A stretch of 43,196 nt of DNA from Phocaeicola sartorii JCM 17136 = DSM 21941 (GCF_000614185.1 NZ_BAKM01000037.1:1-43196), one strand, 5' to 3'. Positions 1 through 9,738 are shown, counted from the first letter of the stretch. Translations and numbers: made by a program. Notes: a model not told the origin generated them from the sequence alone.

Positions 1-247
1 ACCCCCTTTTTAATTATATATTCTATTAAAATTATCACAAAAAAATTGTTACCGGATTCCCTGCAAAAGTATGAGGAATATACAGGTGTCAGCGTTTCAT
101 CAACATTGATATGTACGTGTATATCTTCGCGTACATACGTGTAGTCCAGATGATTCCTTTGTAGAAAAGACAAAACGATATTTCATACTTCCGCAAGTGA
201 CAGTAGCGTATGGATGTAATTGACCAATAGAAAGTTGGACGCGAAAA

Positions 248-343
248 TGCCCTCATGCCCTCACTTTTGCTCTAACTTATTTATAATGAACTGCTTATTA
301 GTGGTGGTAACATTTTTATTAGTGAGGGCATTGCCCTCACTAA
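248..343. repeat. TGCCCTCA repeats and 25-nt palindrome
   Basis: TGCCCTCA occurs twice head to tail at 248-255 and 256-263. It occurs again as an inverted pair inside a perfect palindrome at 319-343, with 12-bp arms starting TTAGTGAGGGCA around one central T. Two direct and two inverted copies of one octamer within 96 bp look like a protein-binding array or the end of a mobile element rather than chance. The function is unknown. A simple terminator is possible for the palindrome alone, but no gene runs into it and no T-run follows. Confidence 0.6.
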
Positions 344-474
344 TGGATGCTTAAAAATAAATTATTCCAACTTTACCACAGGATATAAAATAGTCTATAT
401 GCGCATATTTTCCCTGTCTCTTAGTTGTTTTCTCCCTTTCTTTTCTTACTTTTTATATGTTCATTTTTACTTAG

Positions 475-552
475 CCACCTAGGTGATTAACTTTAATCAC
501 TATCGTGGTTAGACTTAACCACCTAGGTGAATAGACTTAACCACATCCGTGG
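475..552. repeat. Four tandem palindromes with 22-bp period
   Basis: Four imperfect palindromes with the core CCAC-N4-GTGG follow one another: CCACCTAGGTGA at 475-486, TCACTATCGTGG at 497-508, CCACCTAGGTGA at 519-530 and CCACATCCGTGG at 541-552. Their centres are exactly 22 bp apart, about two helical turns. Each is flanked by TTAA-like bases. The array ends about 260 bp upstream of rdgB. Even spacing on one helix face suggests an array for a dimeric DNA-binding protein. Related intergenic repeats may be dispersed in Bacteroides genomes, so a non-functional repeat family is the alternative. Confidence 0.65.
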
Positions 553-780
553 CTAACGAATATTGAACTTTCAATCATCAAAAAAGAACAGTATAAAACA
601 AGCTACGGTGACCGCTATTTACGCCACTTATACAAGGAAAGAAAGCCTGCGGCTATAATCACTTTATCAGTAATCATGGCCTTTTCATTTAGATATGATG
701 TTGATATTGATATTGAGTTCATTGTTCTTTTCATTTGTATTTATTCGCTCAGGAATTACTTTAGTTTGGTGCATTCTCAG

Positions 781-788
781 TATCTTTG
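781..788 (+). promoter_or_regulatory. -7 box TATCTTTG for rdgB
   Basis: TATCTTTG matches the Bacteroides -7 consensus TAnnTTTG and lies 22 bp upstream of the rdgB start codon. A clear -33 TTTG at the usual distance is not visible. Confidence 0.5.
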
Positions 789-810
789 CCACCAATAAAT
801 ACACTGTAAG

Positions 811-1391
811 ATGAAACGAAAATTAGTATTTGCTACAAACAATGCTCATAAACTGGAGGAAATATCCTCTATTTTAGGAGAAAAAGTTGAATTATTGAAC
901 TTAAAAGATATCCACTGCACCGTTGATATTCCTGAAACAGCCGATACCTTGGAGGGCAACGCGATGCTGAAAGCAGCGTATATTTATGAGAACTACGGTT
1001 TGGACTGCTTTGCCGATGACACCGGACTGGAGGTAGAGGCGCTGAATGGCGCACCAGGTATCTATTCCGCCCGCTATGCCAGAGGTGAAGGGCATAATGC
1101 GGAAGCCAATATGCAGAAGTTATTGCAGAACATGCAAGGTGTACAAAATAGAAAAGCACAATTCCGCACAGCCATTTGTTTAATAATAGATGGAAAGAAG
1201 CATTTGTTCGAAGGAATCGTAAAAGGAGAGATTATCAAAGAGAAACGTGGCGGAACAGGCTTCGGATATGACCCTATATTCGTACCCGATGGATATACCA
1301 GACGTTTGCCGAACTGGGAAATGAGACGAAGAATAAAATCAGTCACCGCGCGCTGGCGGTAGAAAAGCTTTGCCGGTTTCTGAAAGCATGA
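811..1391 (+). pseudogene. rdgB: RdgB/HAM1 non-canonical purine NTP pyrophosphatase, frameshifted near the C-terminus
   Basis: This enzyme family hydrolyses dITP, XTP and ITP to monophosphates, cleaning the nucleotide pool in the cytoplasm. The N-terminal [12 protein letters not shown] matches the family substrate loop; [23 protein letters not shown] and [11 protein letters not shown] follow. After [12 protein letters not shown] (codon at 1297) the reading frame runs into an unrelated tail and stops at 1362. Shifting by one base at C1298-C1299 restores QTFAELGNE, then [16 protein letters not shown], with a stop at 1389-1391 and a total of 193 residues, the normal family length. One C is therefore missing from a CCC run. 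It may be a sequencing error. The residues up to the break include most of the active site. Confidence 0.9.
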
Positions 1392-1398
1392 AAAAGTA

Positions 1399-1495
1399 AA
1401 GAGTGTGTCATAATGCCCAAACAGAAAGTTTCACCCCTGCGACAATTGCTGTAGCAGGGGTGATTTCTTCAAAGAGAGAGTTTTGACACACTCTT
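1399..1495. repeat. 97-bp MITE-like element with 12-bp terminal inverted repeats
   Basis: AAGAGTGTGTCA at 1399-1410 and TGACACACTCTT at 1484-1495 are perfect 12-bp inverted repeats. Inside lies a second hairpin with a 10-bp stem (TCACCCCTGC 1431-1440, GCAGGGGTGA 1454-1463). The size, nested symmetry and absence of coding sequence fit a miniature inverted-repeat element, or a strong terminator for rdgB. It starts 8 bp after the restored rdgB stop. No clear target-site duplication is visible. Confidence 0.5.
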
Positions 1496-1552
1496 ACGTA
1501 TGAATGGGTACTTTCTGACACAGGCAAAATACTTGCCCGTACATTCCCCATA

Positions 1553-1648
1553 CTACTTTTGCAGATAGGCAGAAAGACTTCCTCCCCATTGGGAATAGAT
1601 ATCATAGTTCCCATCTGAAACCATTGTCCAATCTTTACTTTCAGCCAT
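1553..1648 (-). CDS. Possible 31-residue peptide or gene fragment
   Basis: An ATG five bases after the GH97 stop opens a 31-codon frame rich in W, Y, D and S (begins MAESKDWTM, ends GGSLSAYLQK). It has no signal peptide. Its position directly after an operon gene suggests either a translated small gene or the decayed start of a lost PUL gene. I do not recognise it. Confidence 0.2.
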   Translation of the reverse strand: MAESKDWTMVSDGNYDIYSQWGGSLSAYLQK

Positions 1649-1653
1649 CTTTT

Positions 1654-3651
1654 CTATTTCAATGTTTTTATAACAAATCCTCCCCCCGGAGCCATGTGTA
1701 TCTTTAATCTCTTATCAACAGGCAAACTCATAATTTTACGTTTATAATCTTTCCCTACCCTATCGGCATTGATACCATCTTCAAAGATTTCAATGCGCTT
1801 AACATCCTGTCCCAAGAAAGACAGGTCAAGCTCCATATCACGTGCATCCCAGTTGGTCAATGCCCCTATGTACCAGATACCGTCTTTCTGACGGGCTACA
1901 GCCAAATATTCTCCAATCTTTCCATTCAATACTTTAGTTTCATCCCAAACAGTAGGAATAGCTGCAATGAATTTTGTACACTCTTCCTCTTTCATATAGT
2001 TGGTTGGTGCATCGCACAGCATATTCAGCGGAGAGTCAAAAACCACGTAGTGGGCCAGTTGTCTACAACGTGTACCCTGGCTCATCGGTTCGGAGTAAAT
2101 GGCCTTAAAGTTTTCTTTATTAACATTGTTCATAGCACCTTGTGTGTAATCCACCGAACCGGCAACCATACGGATAAACGGCATCGTCACGTCATAGGTT
2201 ACCTGGTCCGTGCCCGGCTGCGCCCATTTCAGTTCTTCCAAACCATGAACACCTTCAAAGTTAATTGTATTCGGATAGGTACGCTGCAACCCTGTCGGCT
2301 TGGAAGTTCCGTGCAGGTCAATGAGTAATTTATATTTAGCGCCTGTTTCCGCACAACGACGGTTGAAGTCGATCATATATTGGTCATCCCTATCCATGAA
2401 GTCGATTTTAAAACCTTTGATTCCCATTGCAGCATAATGCTTGCAAACGCGATCCATATCCAGGTCGAAAGCACGGTAACCGGCCCATAATATCAAATCA
2501 ACTTTCTTGTCGGCAGCATAGCGTATCAACTCTTTCAAATCTATCTCAGGAACTACCTGCATTAAATCGGCAGGTCCGGCAACAGCCCACCCTTCATCCA
2601 ATATCACATACTCAATGCCATATTTTGAAGCGAAATCAATATAATACTTATACGTTTCCGTATTGACTCCGGCACGAAAGTCCACATTGTAGATGTTCCA
2701 GTCGTTCCACCAGTCCCAGGCTACCTTGCCGGGTTTTACCCATGAAAAATCACCCTCTATCACAGGAGTGGCAAGTTTATATACCATGTCATTGCAAAGC
2801 AAGTCCGCATCTTCTTCAGTTATTACCATGACACGCCATGGGAAAGCAGTCTTCCCCTCCACCTTGGCAATGTACGGCTCACGGGTTTTAACAACTCCTT
2901 TCAGTCCTCTCACCTCTACGGAAACATCTTTCGGGTAAGCGGCAAAATCACCATATAAGCCTTTATCATCCGAAGAAACTTTCAAAAACATACCCGGATA
3001 ATTCAACAAATCAGCCTCGGTAATACATAGTTTCTTACCTCCTTTTCCTTCGGTCAATACAGGTAAGAATGCCAGACGGCTTTTATCCCATTCGGCCAGT
3101 GACACATGTTGATAAGTATTTTGGAATGAACTATGATACTGATTCTCTTTCCCGTCAACTTGACGTCCTTTAGGTGTAGCGGCAAATATCTTCGGATTAT
3201 CCGGTAAGTTAAATACCGCCTGCTCACTCTCTACCAAAAACGGTTTCTTCAAGTTAGAGACAAAACGATAGGCGGCACCGTCTTCATAAGCTCTGAATAT
3301 CAGACTATACCCACCTTTAAAGTCCAAGGTCAGTTCATTATAATGATCTTTGATACTTTTCTTTTTATAGATAGGAGGATAGATCGTTTGGTTGATTGTC
3401 TTGATTCTTTTCTTACGTAAACGAGGTTCTTTACCGAATACCGTCCCATCAGCTAAAGTCATGGATATGGGAGAAGCCCCTACCATGATATCTCCTTCAT
3501 GAGACACTGAATAAATAATTTCATTGCTTATCGTTACATTCACTGAAACTTTGCCTGACGGGTCTTTCAGTTCCACCACTTTTTGTGCGTACCCCCACAA
3601 AGGAGCAGCTATCAATAAGATAGCCACCCATTTTTTATTTACTATATTCAT
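1654..3651 (-). CDS. GH97 glycoside hydrolase, retaining type (alpha-galactosidase-like)
   Basis: The protein is 665 residues with a signal peptide (about 1-22, ending GYAQ), so it is probably periplasmic. It has the GH97 layout: an N-terminal beta-sandwich (about 25-290), then a TIM barrel beginning AWDWWNDW (311-318). GH97 splits into inverting SusB-type enzymes and retaining enzymes. The motif GFKIDFMDRDD carries Asp417, and Glu472 (HGLEE) follows 55 residues later. This matches my recollection of the nucleophile and acid/base (Asp415, Glu470) of the retaining B. thetaiotaomicron enzyme BtGH97b, an alpha-galactosidase. I therefore infer alpha-galactosidase or a related retaining alpha-glycosidase activity. 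It is the last gene of a six-gene minus-strand run, with a 7-bp gap to the gene before it. Confidence 0.88.
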   Translation of the reverse strand: MNIVNKKWVAILLIAAPLWGYAQKVVELKDPSGKVSVNVTISNEIIYSVSHEGDIMVGASPISMTLADGTVFGKEPRLRKKRIKTINQTIYPPIYKKKSIKDHYNELTLDFKGGYSLIFRAYEDGAAYRFVSNLKKPFLVESEQAVFNLPDNPKIFAATPKGRQVDGKENQYHSSFQNTYQHVSLAEWDKSRLAFLPVLTEGKGGKKLCITEADLLNYPGMFLKVSSDDKGLYGDFAAYPKDVSVEVRGLKGVVKTREPYIAKVEGKTAFPWRVMVITEEDADLLCNDMVYKLATPVIEGDFSWVKPGKVAWDWWNDWNIYNVDFRAGVNTETYKYYIDFASKYGIEYVILDEGWAVAGPADLMQVVPEIDLKELIRYAADKKVDLILWAGYRAFDLDMDRVCKHYAAMGIKGFKIDFMDRDDQYMIDFNRRCAETGAKYKLLIDLHGTSKPTGLQRTYPNTINFEGVHGLEELKWAQPGTDQVTYDVTMPFIRMVAGSVDYTQGAMNNVNKENFKAIYSEPMSQGTRCRQLAHYVVFDSPLNMLCDAPTNYMKEEECTKFIAAIPTVWDETKVLNGKIGEYLAVARQKDGIWYIGALTNWDARDMELDLSFLGQDVKRIEIFEDGINADRVGKDYKRKIMSLPVDKRLKIHMAPGGGFVIKTLK

Positions 3652-3658
3652 ATACTAT

Positions 3659-5650
3659 TCAAAATTTACAATTTAACGATGTACCGTTCTTTACATTCCG
3701 TTTCAATATCGGTTTGCCCTCTTTTATAACGGTTACTTGTAATCTTTCTCCCTTTTTGCGCACTACTTGGATATCAAATTCCGTACCGAATGCCCTAACC
3801 TTACGGAGTGACATGTGATCCCATTCCTGAGGAAGTTGCGGTTTCATAGAAAAAGAGCTCAACCCCGTGGGACGAATGCCGAACATTCCTTCTGTAACAA
3901 TACGTCCATACAATGCGCTTTCAGCGGATAGATGACGTTGCCCGCCCTCCGGCCATGCCTCTACGGCATAAGGAACATGCGCTCCCAGCAACCGAGTGGC
4001 TGAATAACGCTTCATATATTCCATCGCCTTCTCTACTTCACCTGCCATAAAGACACCACGTAAAGCGTACAAGGTAGAACGATCCCAAAAAGTCTTGTCA
4101 CCGGAGGCTGTCAATAACCCGTTCTCTGTCCACAAACGAGGCGAGAAAAGAGCGTCAATAGTTCCTGCAGCACGCTTGTTAATGCCTACCGTCAAAGGAA
4201 TACAAATCCAGGCACGAAGCACATCATTCCCTTTATAATAAGCATAGGTATCAAAACCTTCTACATCAGCCGCAAAATAACGGTCTATAGCCTTCTCCAA
4301 TTGAGCCGCCTGCCGGCGATACTTGCCGGCAACAGCATTTCCCTTTCCCAAGTCTTCTGCCAGATAAGCGGCTGAAAGCAATGCATCATAGTACAAAGAA
4401 GAAGTACACAGATTCGCTTTTCCTGCCGGGAAACGTCCTTCCAGTTCATCCGAATCCGAAGCGACTACACCCCCTTCATTAATTTTCCGACGACTGAATT
4501 CCAAGCACCACTCAATCAATGTCCATAGCTCCAGTGCTTCTTCTTTATTGCCACTTGCCAGTGCGTAACGCGCAGCACCATAAGCAATCATTGCCGCATC
4601 TCCGCGGTCACCCGCCCCGTTCCAATAACTGTCTCCTTCGGCAACTATCGAACTGGGGATAGGCTTCCACTCATCATTCATATAGCGGGCGAAGTGTTTG
4701 AACGAGTTCACAGCAGAGGCATTTCCATACTGATAGCCCACATACGGAAAGTAGGGATTGATATATTCAGCCTGGTCATTCGCCCAGATAGCGGCATAAT
4801 AAGACTCGCCGCCCGGTCCGTGCATAGGTCCGCCTTTCGTATCATAAATGCTTTCGAGCGCACGTATCTTGGAAAAGGCGAACATTTCATTGATTACGGG
4901 ATCGGGGGTATCCAAGACAAGGTTATTCATCCATTCGGCAACCACAGCTCTGCGCTTCTCCAATTCCCTTGCGGCATCTATCCTTTTTTCCGGAAGAACC
5001 TTATGGGCAGAAACGGAAGCAGAGAAAGTAACAGTTTTGCCTGGCAGTATGGTTTGTGAAACTCCATCCTCCGATACACATAGAACGGAGTAACTGCCTT
5101 CTACTCCCTTCTCCGGATTCGTGGGGGAAACGATGTCTATTTTTGGTATTTCAATATCTACTGCCACGCTACCTGTATTTGTGAACTCATAGATTTCCAC
5201 CAAGGAAGGCAAATCAACCGACGGCAAATAAGTACGCTTCAAAGATAAAGAACGATTCTTCCCCGCCTGAATATCGCTTACCACTTCCAATGTCCCATTC
5301 AAGGTAACGGATTTCACCTGTTCCCGCATAGCCCGTCCCTCTACCATGACATCCTCCAATGGATTCCAGTCAAGGCGGCGCATCAGACTGCCATGTGTGT
5401 TATTAGGTATCGTGCGCAACATCGGCCACACCATACTTTTTTTCAACTCAAAAGTTCCGTCTTCCTTGACGCCATATCTGAGTACCACCGACACCTGTTT
5501 TCCACTCATCTCTATATGGTCATGGTGCGCTTCGCCTTTTTTCACCCGCCACGTAATGCTATTATTACCTTTATCTATCTGCCAATACTGCTGTGCATAG
5601 ACTGTATGCAAGCAAATAACGGCAACCAAGGACAATATTAACTTTCTCAT
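3659..5650 (-). CDS. Secreted (alpha/alpha)6-barrel glycosidase-like protein, family not assigned
   Basis: The protein has 663 residues with a signal peptide (about 1-19, ending VYAQ). An N-terminal beta-sandwich (about 20-215) precedes a helical region (about 235-590) with the look of a six-hairpin glycosidase. Conserved-looking acidic motifs are WANDQAEY (289-296), AEGDSYWNGAGDRGDAAM (about 337-354) and VEAWPEGGQRHLSAESALYG near 570-590. It lies between two GH97 genes in a compact operon, so it probably acts on the same glycan or on a linkage the GH97 enzymes leave. I cannot assign a CAZy family or specificity. A polysaccharide lyase or non-catalytic role is not excluded. Confidence 0.7.
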   Translation of the reverse strand: MRKLILSLVAVICLHTVYAQQYWQIDKGNNSITWRVKKGEAHHDHIEMSGKQVSVVLRYGVKEDGTFELKKSMVWPMLRTIPNNTHGSLMRRLDWNPLEDVMVEGRAMREQVKSVTLNGTLEVVSDIQAGKNRSLSLKRTYLPSVDLPSLVEIYEFTNTGSVAVDIEIPKIDIVSPTNPEKGVEGSYSVLCVSEDGVSQTILPGKTVTFSASVSAHKVLPEKRIDAARELEKRRAVVAEWMNNLVLDTPDPVINEMFAFSKIRALESIYDTKGGPMHGPGGESYYAAIWANDQAEYINPYFPYVGYQYGNASAVNSFKHFARYMNDEWKPIPSSIVAEGDSYWNGAGDRGDAAMIAYGAARYALASGNKEEALELWTLIEWCLEFSRRKINEGGVVASDSDELEGRFPAGKANLCTSSLYYDALLSAAYLAEDLGKGNAVAGKYRRQAAQLEKAIDRYFAADVEGFDTYAYYKGNDVLRAWICIPLTVGINKRAAGTIDALFSPRLWTENGLLTASGDKTFWDRSTLYALRGVFMAGEVEKAMEYMKRYSATRLLGAHVPYAVEAWPEGGQRHLSAESALYGRIVTEGMFGIRPTGLSSFSMKPQLPQEWDHMSLRKVRAFGTEFDIQVVRKKGERLQVTVIKEGKPILKRNVKNGTSLNCKF

Positions 5651-5664
5651 ATACCTATGTTCAC

Positions 5665-7654
5665 TTATTTTTTAACGACCGTCATTGCAAAACCGCCTCC
5701 CGAAGCCATACGTATCTTCTTCTCTGAATCCGGGGTGACAGTGAAAATCTCTTTCTTATAGTCTTCCGCCTGCTTATCCGCATTGACACCATCCCTAAAC
5801 AGCACCACTTCATAAGTACCATCACCCAAGAAACCAAAGTCAAGAGTTATTTCCCGTGCTGTCCAATCGGTCATTCCTCCCACATACCAAGAAGAGCCAA
5901 TTTTGCGGGCTATAACTACCGACTCTCCCAACTTGCCTTGCAATACACGGGTCTCCTCGATATTTTTATTGGGAATGCTGACAATAAAATCGGTACATTC
6001 TTGTTCGTGCTTGTAGGCCGTAGGATTATCGGCGAGCATCGTCAAAGGGGAATCATGTACCACGTATGCAGCCAACTGGTGGCAGCGCGTGCCTTGACTC
6101 ATCGGATTATAGTATATATCCTTGAAATCTTTCTTGGAAGCATTACGCATAGCTCCGGGCGTATAGTCCACCGGCCCCGCCATCATGCGGATATAAGGCA
6201 TTGTCACATCATACTCCATCATATCTTTCTGAACAGAACTCCATTTCATTTCCTCCATGCCGAATACCGATTCAAAATTAATAATATTAGGATAAGTACG
6301 ATTCAATCCCGTTGGCTTATAAAAGCCGTGCAAATCCAGAGTCAGTTTATACTTGGCAGCCATCTCGGCAATACGGTAGGTCATCTCTACAGCAGTCTGG
6401 TCGTCACGATCCAAGAAATCTATTTTGAAACCACTGATTCCCATCTCGGAATATTTCTTGCAAGCGGCTTCCAGCTGATCATCGAGTACATTGAAGACAG
6501 CCCACAATATCAGATCAACACCCTTGCTTTTGCCATACCGTACCAGTTCCGGCAAATCAAGTTCCGGAATGACCGTCAACATGTCACCTTTCCCCGGATC
6601 ATACCAACCCTCATCCAATACCACAAACTCAATATGATTGTCGGCGGCAAAATCAATATAGCATTTATAGGTTTCCATATTGATGCCTGCCTTGAAATCT
6701 ACGCCAGAGATTCCCCAATCATTCCACCAATCCCAAGCTACTTTTCCAGTCTTTATCCATGAGCAATCTCCGATACGGTTAGGCGAGGCCAGGGCATACA
6801 CCAATTTATTAACCGGCATTTCCGTATCCCTTTCGGACACAGCCAGATACGCCACGGATAAGTACGCTTGCCTTCCGTCTTTGCTATGTAATCGGCTCGC
6901 TCCACGACACGTTTCATGGCTCGGGGAGCGAAGCTCTTTAATTCCGTAGGATACCGGGCGAACGTACCCTGCAAGGAGGTACTTTTCCCGTCACCTTTGA
7001 CAAACATACCCGGATAATCTTCCAAATCAGACTCCATTAACGTCAATTTCACTTCATTGCCACAATCTACCGTTATAGGGAGGAAAGCAATATTGTCCGT
7101 CTTTACTCCCGTCACGCTACTCTTGGTGTACAGGTTCTGAAATGCCATTGCATATTGATCCTTTCCCGGTTTTACCGTAGAGTACGCCATATAGGTTGTA
7201 TAATCTTTGGGGAAATTCATCTGTACTACCTCATCCCTTATCGTCAAGCCTTCCTTTGCCGTGGTATATAAACGATAGGCAATCCCTTCATTATAGGCTC
7301 TGAATATTACTCCGAAGTTCCCCTTCAATTGAATGTCCAACTCATTATAAACCACATTGAAAGAAGAAAAACGATAGTGCGGCGACACAATTGTCTCCTC
7401 TACCATGGAACGCCGGTTTACCCGACGCACTTTCACATTCTCTCCTAAAACCCGATCCTCCAGTACCAGACCGATCAAGCTTTTATCCAACAGAAGTTGC
7501 CCTTCACGTTTCAGGCATATTTCAATTGCCCCTCCGTATCTATTTCTACAACTAATTTCCCGTCAGGAGATTTCAGCAAATGGTCTGCCGCCCCTAAGGG
7601 CAGGCACACCAAAGCAACCAGTAAACATAAACAGAGTGATTTAATATTTGTCAT
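5665..7654 (-). pseudogene. Second GH97 glycoside hydrolase, broken by two single-base frameshifts
   Basis: Three frames join into one 663-residue GH97 protein. Frame 1 starts at 7654 with a signal peptide (MTNIKSLCLCLLVALVCLPL) and reads to EIDTEG. A base is missing in the C-run at 7529-7532, after which the protein continues IEICLKREGQLLLDKSLIGL. A second base is missing near 6846, between KRTYPWRI and AVSERDTEM. The rest runs intact to 5665. With both bases restored the length matches the neighbouring GH97 (665). GFKIDFLDRDD carries the predicted nucleophile Asp, and the Glu of FGMEE lies 55 residues on, as in the first GH97, so it is also of the retaining type. The two are diverged paralogues, not a recent duplication. 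Uninterrupted flanking frames suggest read error or very recent loss. Confidence 0.88.
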
Positions 7655-7693
7655 ATACTTATTATTTATTTGTAACTACACAATTTGACATTT

Positions 7694-9721
7694 CTACATT
7701 CCCGGTACATAAGGGAAAGTATCAGTATCCTCAGCCAACAGCAGAATAGAGAATGCGCTTGACCATCCGAAGTGTTTGGCTGTCATCGCTTCGCCCGTAG
7801 CCGAATTCCAGTTCTCACGGATGGGATAACCGGGTTCGGTCAGTCCTTTCAGGCGATCGGGCAAAAGATTTGTATATTTCGCGGCATCTTCCATGAAACC
7901 GTAGTTTTTCCAGCCACGAATACCGAAATAAGTGTAATTCATCCAAGTCTGTCCACGGAAATATCCCTTGTCGGGCTGATAAAGCGGATGCTTGTGGTTG
8001 AGCGAGGAAAAAGGGAAGTAAGTACCGAAAAGTTCGGGATCAAGCATATTCTTCTTCACTGCGGCAGCCTGTTCGGGAGTAGCCACTCTGGTAAAAAGAG
8101 GAATCCAACCCGAGATGTCGATTACCTTCACCAGCTCGCCCGTACCCATCTTACGATCATAGAAGAAACCGGTTTCTTTATCGAAGAACTTCTCCTGAAT
8201 CATATTCTTCAGTTTCTTCCCTTCTTCACGAAAACGAGCTGCCTGTGCTTTATCCCCGACCTCTTCCAACAGATAAGCCAGATAGAACTTCTCTGCACAG
8301 AGGTAACTGTTCAGTTCAATGGATTCCTGGTCGAAAGAATAGGCACCTTCGGCATTCTTCAGCATCTTCACACCGTCGAACTTTACTGCCACGTCCATAC
8401 CGCTCTCCCATTGTCCCTGATAAACCTGGGGAGCGATGCCACCATATTCACACAAACCGTTTTGGTCATGGTCACGGTATTTGTATCGCCATTCGTGGTA
8501 TTTAAGCAGCTTTGGAAGCATCTCCTTGACAAATGCTTTATCCTTGGAGCGTTGGTACACCATATAAGTTGCCCATCCTGCAATGGGCGGTTTGGAGCAA
8601 ACCTTATTGTTCTCTTTTGCATCCAGCCCGATAAGGTCGATAATCATACCTTCAGGAGTTTGAAAGTCGAACATGGTAAGCATCTGTTCCTTTGCCAATT
8701 CAGGATTAAAGATAGACAGGCCTACCGCATGTTCCCAACTATCCCACGCCCAAAATGCGTTGAAATGACCGGTGCTGGGCTGTACACCGCCGTGCTTCAA
8801 GTCGCCTGCGGCACTACGCCAGTTGGTGTGTAAAGTCATGAGTGCTTTTACCGCCCACTTACGGTTACGGTCGTTCTCCAGGTATTCAGTATCACGATCA
8901 AGGATACTGCTTAAGTACCCCTCCCAACGCTCAGCATTCCGGCTCAAATATTTTTCAGCGTCTTTCACCTTCAAGGAAGCGTGTTCGGCCAATGCGTCCT
9001 GCTTGCCGGTGGCAGGACAATACGAAGTAAAAGTCTGGAAAGTATATGATTTTCCGGGGCGCAAATCCGTGCTTTTTCCGGCTGCCACATACATATTCTT
9101 TTCCGGGCCATCCTTCACTGTCCAGGTATCGGGCAAAGATAGCACGAAATAATGCTTGCCCCCTGCAACATTCACAGTAACTGCATTGCCGGATTCCAAT
9201 GAAAAACCGGCATCTTTATAAGTTGCCCTGCCCTGCAATACAGATGCAATGCTACGGTTCTCCGCCCCTTGATTGGTAATCGTGTACTGAATCATCGTAC
9301 TACGGTCGGTTACCGCAATCTGTTTCATTTCCACACTTAATGAACCTGCCTGCAAATACTGCCTCAACATACCGGGCAGATATTCATAAGAGACTATCTT
9401 TGTATAGGGCACTACGTTCCCTTCTTCCATCAACGTCAGCTTTTCCAAACAGGGTGAAAGCCATTGCAAGCCCAAACTGCGTTCACCCGCAAATGCAGGA
9501 CCGCGAAAGCCACCGGCCTCAGACATATCGGAAGAGTTATTGAATCCATACCCGTGCCAACATCCCAAGTCGGCAAAGAAATATCCTTCGGGACTATGCG
9601 TGGTGCCCGTTTCAATATTCAGCAGGTTTACAAATTGATCCTGTTTATACGTGTCTTTAGCGCAAGACTGAAGAAGAGTCAAAGCCAAAGAGGCAGCAAC
9701 AATCATTGTTCTTTTTTTCAT
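7694..9721 (-). CDS. GH63/MGH-like (alpha/alpha)6 glycoside hydrolase lipoprotein
   Basis: The protein has 675 residues. A lipobox (LLQSC, Cys20) points to an outer-membrane or periplasmic lipoprotein. An N-terminal beta-sandwich (about 30-235) is followed by an (alpha/alpha)6 barrel. The motif FWAWDSWEHAVG (323-334) and the later QGQWESGMDVAV resemble the catalytic regions of GH63 and the trehalase/mannosylglycerate hydrolase-like group, which cleave alpha-linked glucosyl or mannosyl groups by inversion. Specificity cannot be read from sequence. It sits in the middle of the enzyme run, 39 bp downstream of the GH97 start codon on the shared strand, and should be co-expressed with the other PUL enzymes. 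Confidence 0.72.
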   Translation of the reverse strand: MKKRTMIVAASLALTLLQSCAKDTYKQDQFVNLLNIETGTTHSPEGYFFADLGCWHGYGFNNSSDMSEAGGFRGPAFAGERSLGLQWLSPCLEKLTLMEEGNVVPYTKIVSYEYLPGMLRQYLQAGSLSVEMKQIAVTDRSTMIQYTITNQGAENRSIASVLQGRATYKDAGFSLESGNAVTVNVAGGKHYFVLSLPDTWTVKDGPEKNMYVAAGKSTDLRPGKSYTFQTFTSYCPATGKQDALAEHASLKVKDAEKYLSRNAERWEGYLSSILDRDTEYLENDRNRKWAVKALMTLHTNWRSAAGDLKHGGVQPSTGHFNAFWAWDSWEHAVGLSIFNPELAKEQMLTMFDFQTPEGMIIDLIGLDAKENNKVCSKPPIAGWATYMVYQRSKDKAFVKEMLPKLLKYHEWRYKYRDHDQNGLCEYGGIAPQVYQGQWESGMDVAVKFDGVKMLKNAEGAYSFDQESIELNSYLCAEKFYLAYLLEEVGDKAQAARFREEGKKLKNMIQEKFFDKETGFFYDRKMGTGELVKVIDISGWIPLFTRVATPEQAAAVKKNMLDPELFGTYFPFSSLNHKHPLYQPDKGYFRGQTWMNYTYFGIRGWKNYGFMEDAAKYTNLLPDRLKGLTEPGYPIRENWNSATGEAMTAKHFGWSSAFSILLLAEDTDTFPYVPGM

Positions 9722-9738
9722 GGTATAATCATTATTTT

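Larger units (their letters stand above)
1..810. other. Gene-free leader region with repeat structures
   Basis: No convincing coding sequence is visible in these 810 bases on either strand. The stretch is AT-rich and contains two repeat structures annotated separately: TGCCCTCA units with a 25-nt palindrome (248-343), and four 22-bp-spaced palindromes (475-552). The rdgB promoter sits at its right end. It could be the edge of an accessory element lying to the left of the window, but no integrase or attachment site is visible. Confidence 0.6.

Noticed and set aside
475..552. CRISPR array
   Set aside because: The units are directly adjacent palindromes with a 22-bp period and no unique spacers, and no cas genes are present.
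5938..6762. Long plus-strand open frame of 274 codons
   Set aside because: It lies antisense to the second GH97 gene, whose protein is clearly conserved; the frame has no recognisable domains and is a shadow.
7772..8833. Plus-strand open frame of 353 codons
   Set aside because: It is antisense to the GH63-like gene; composition reflects the opposite strand's codons.
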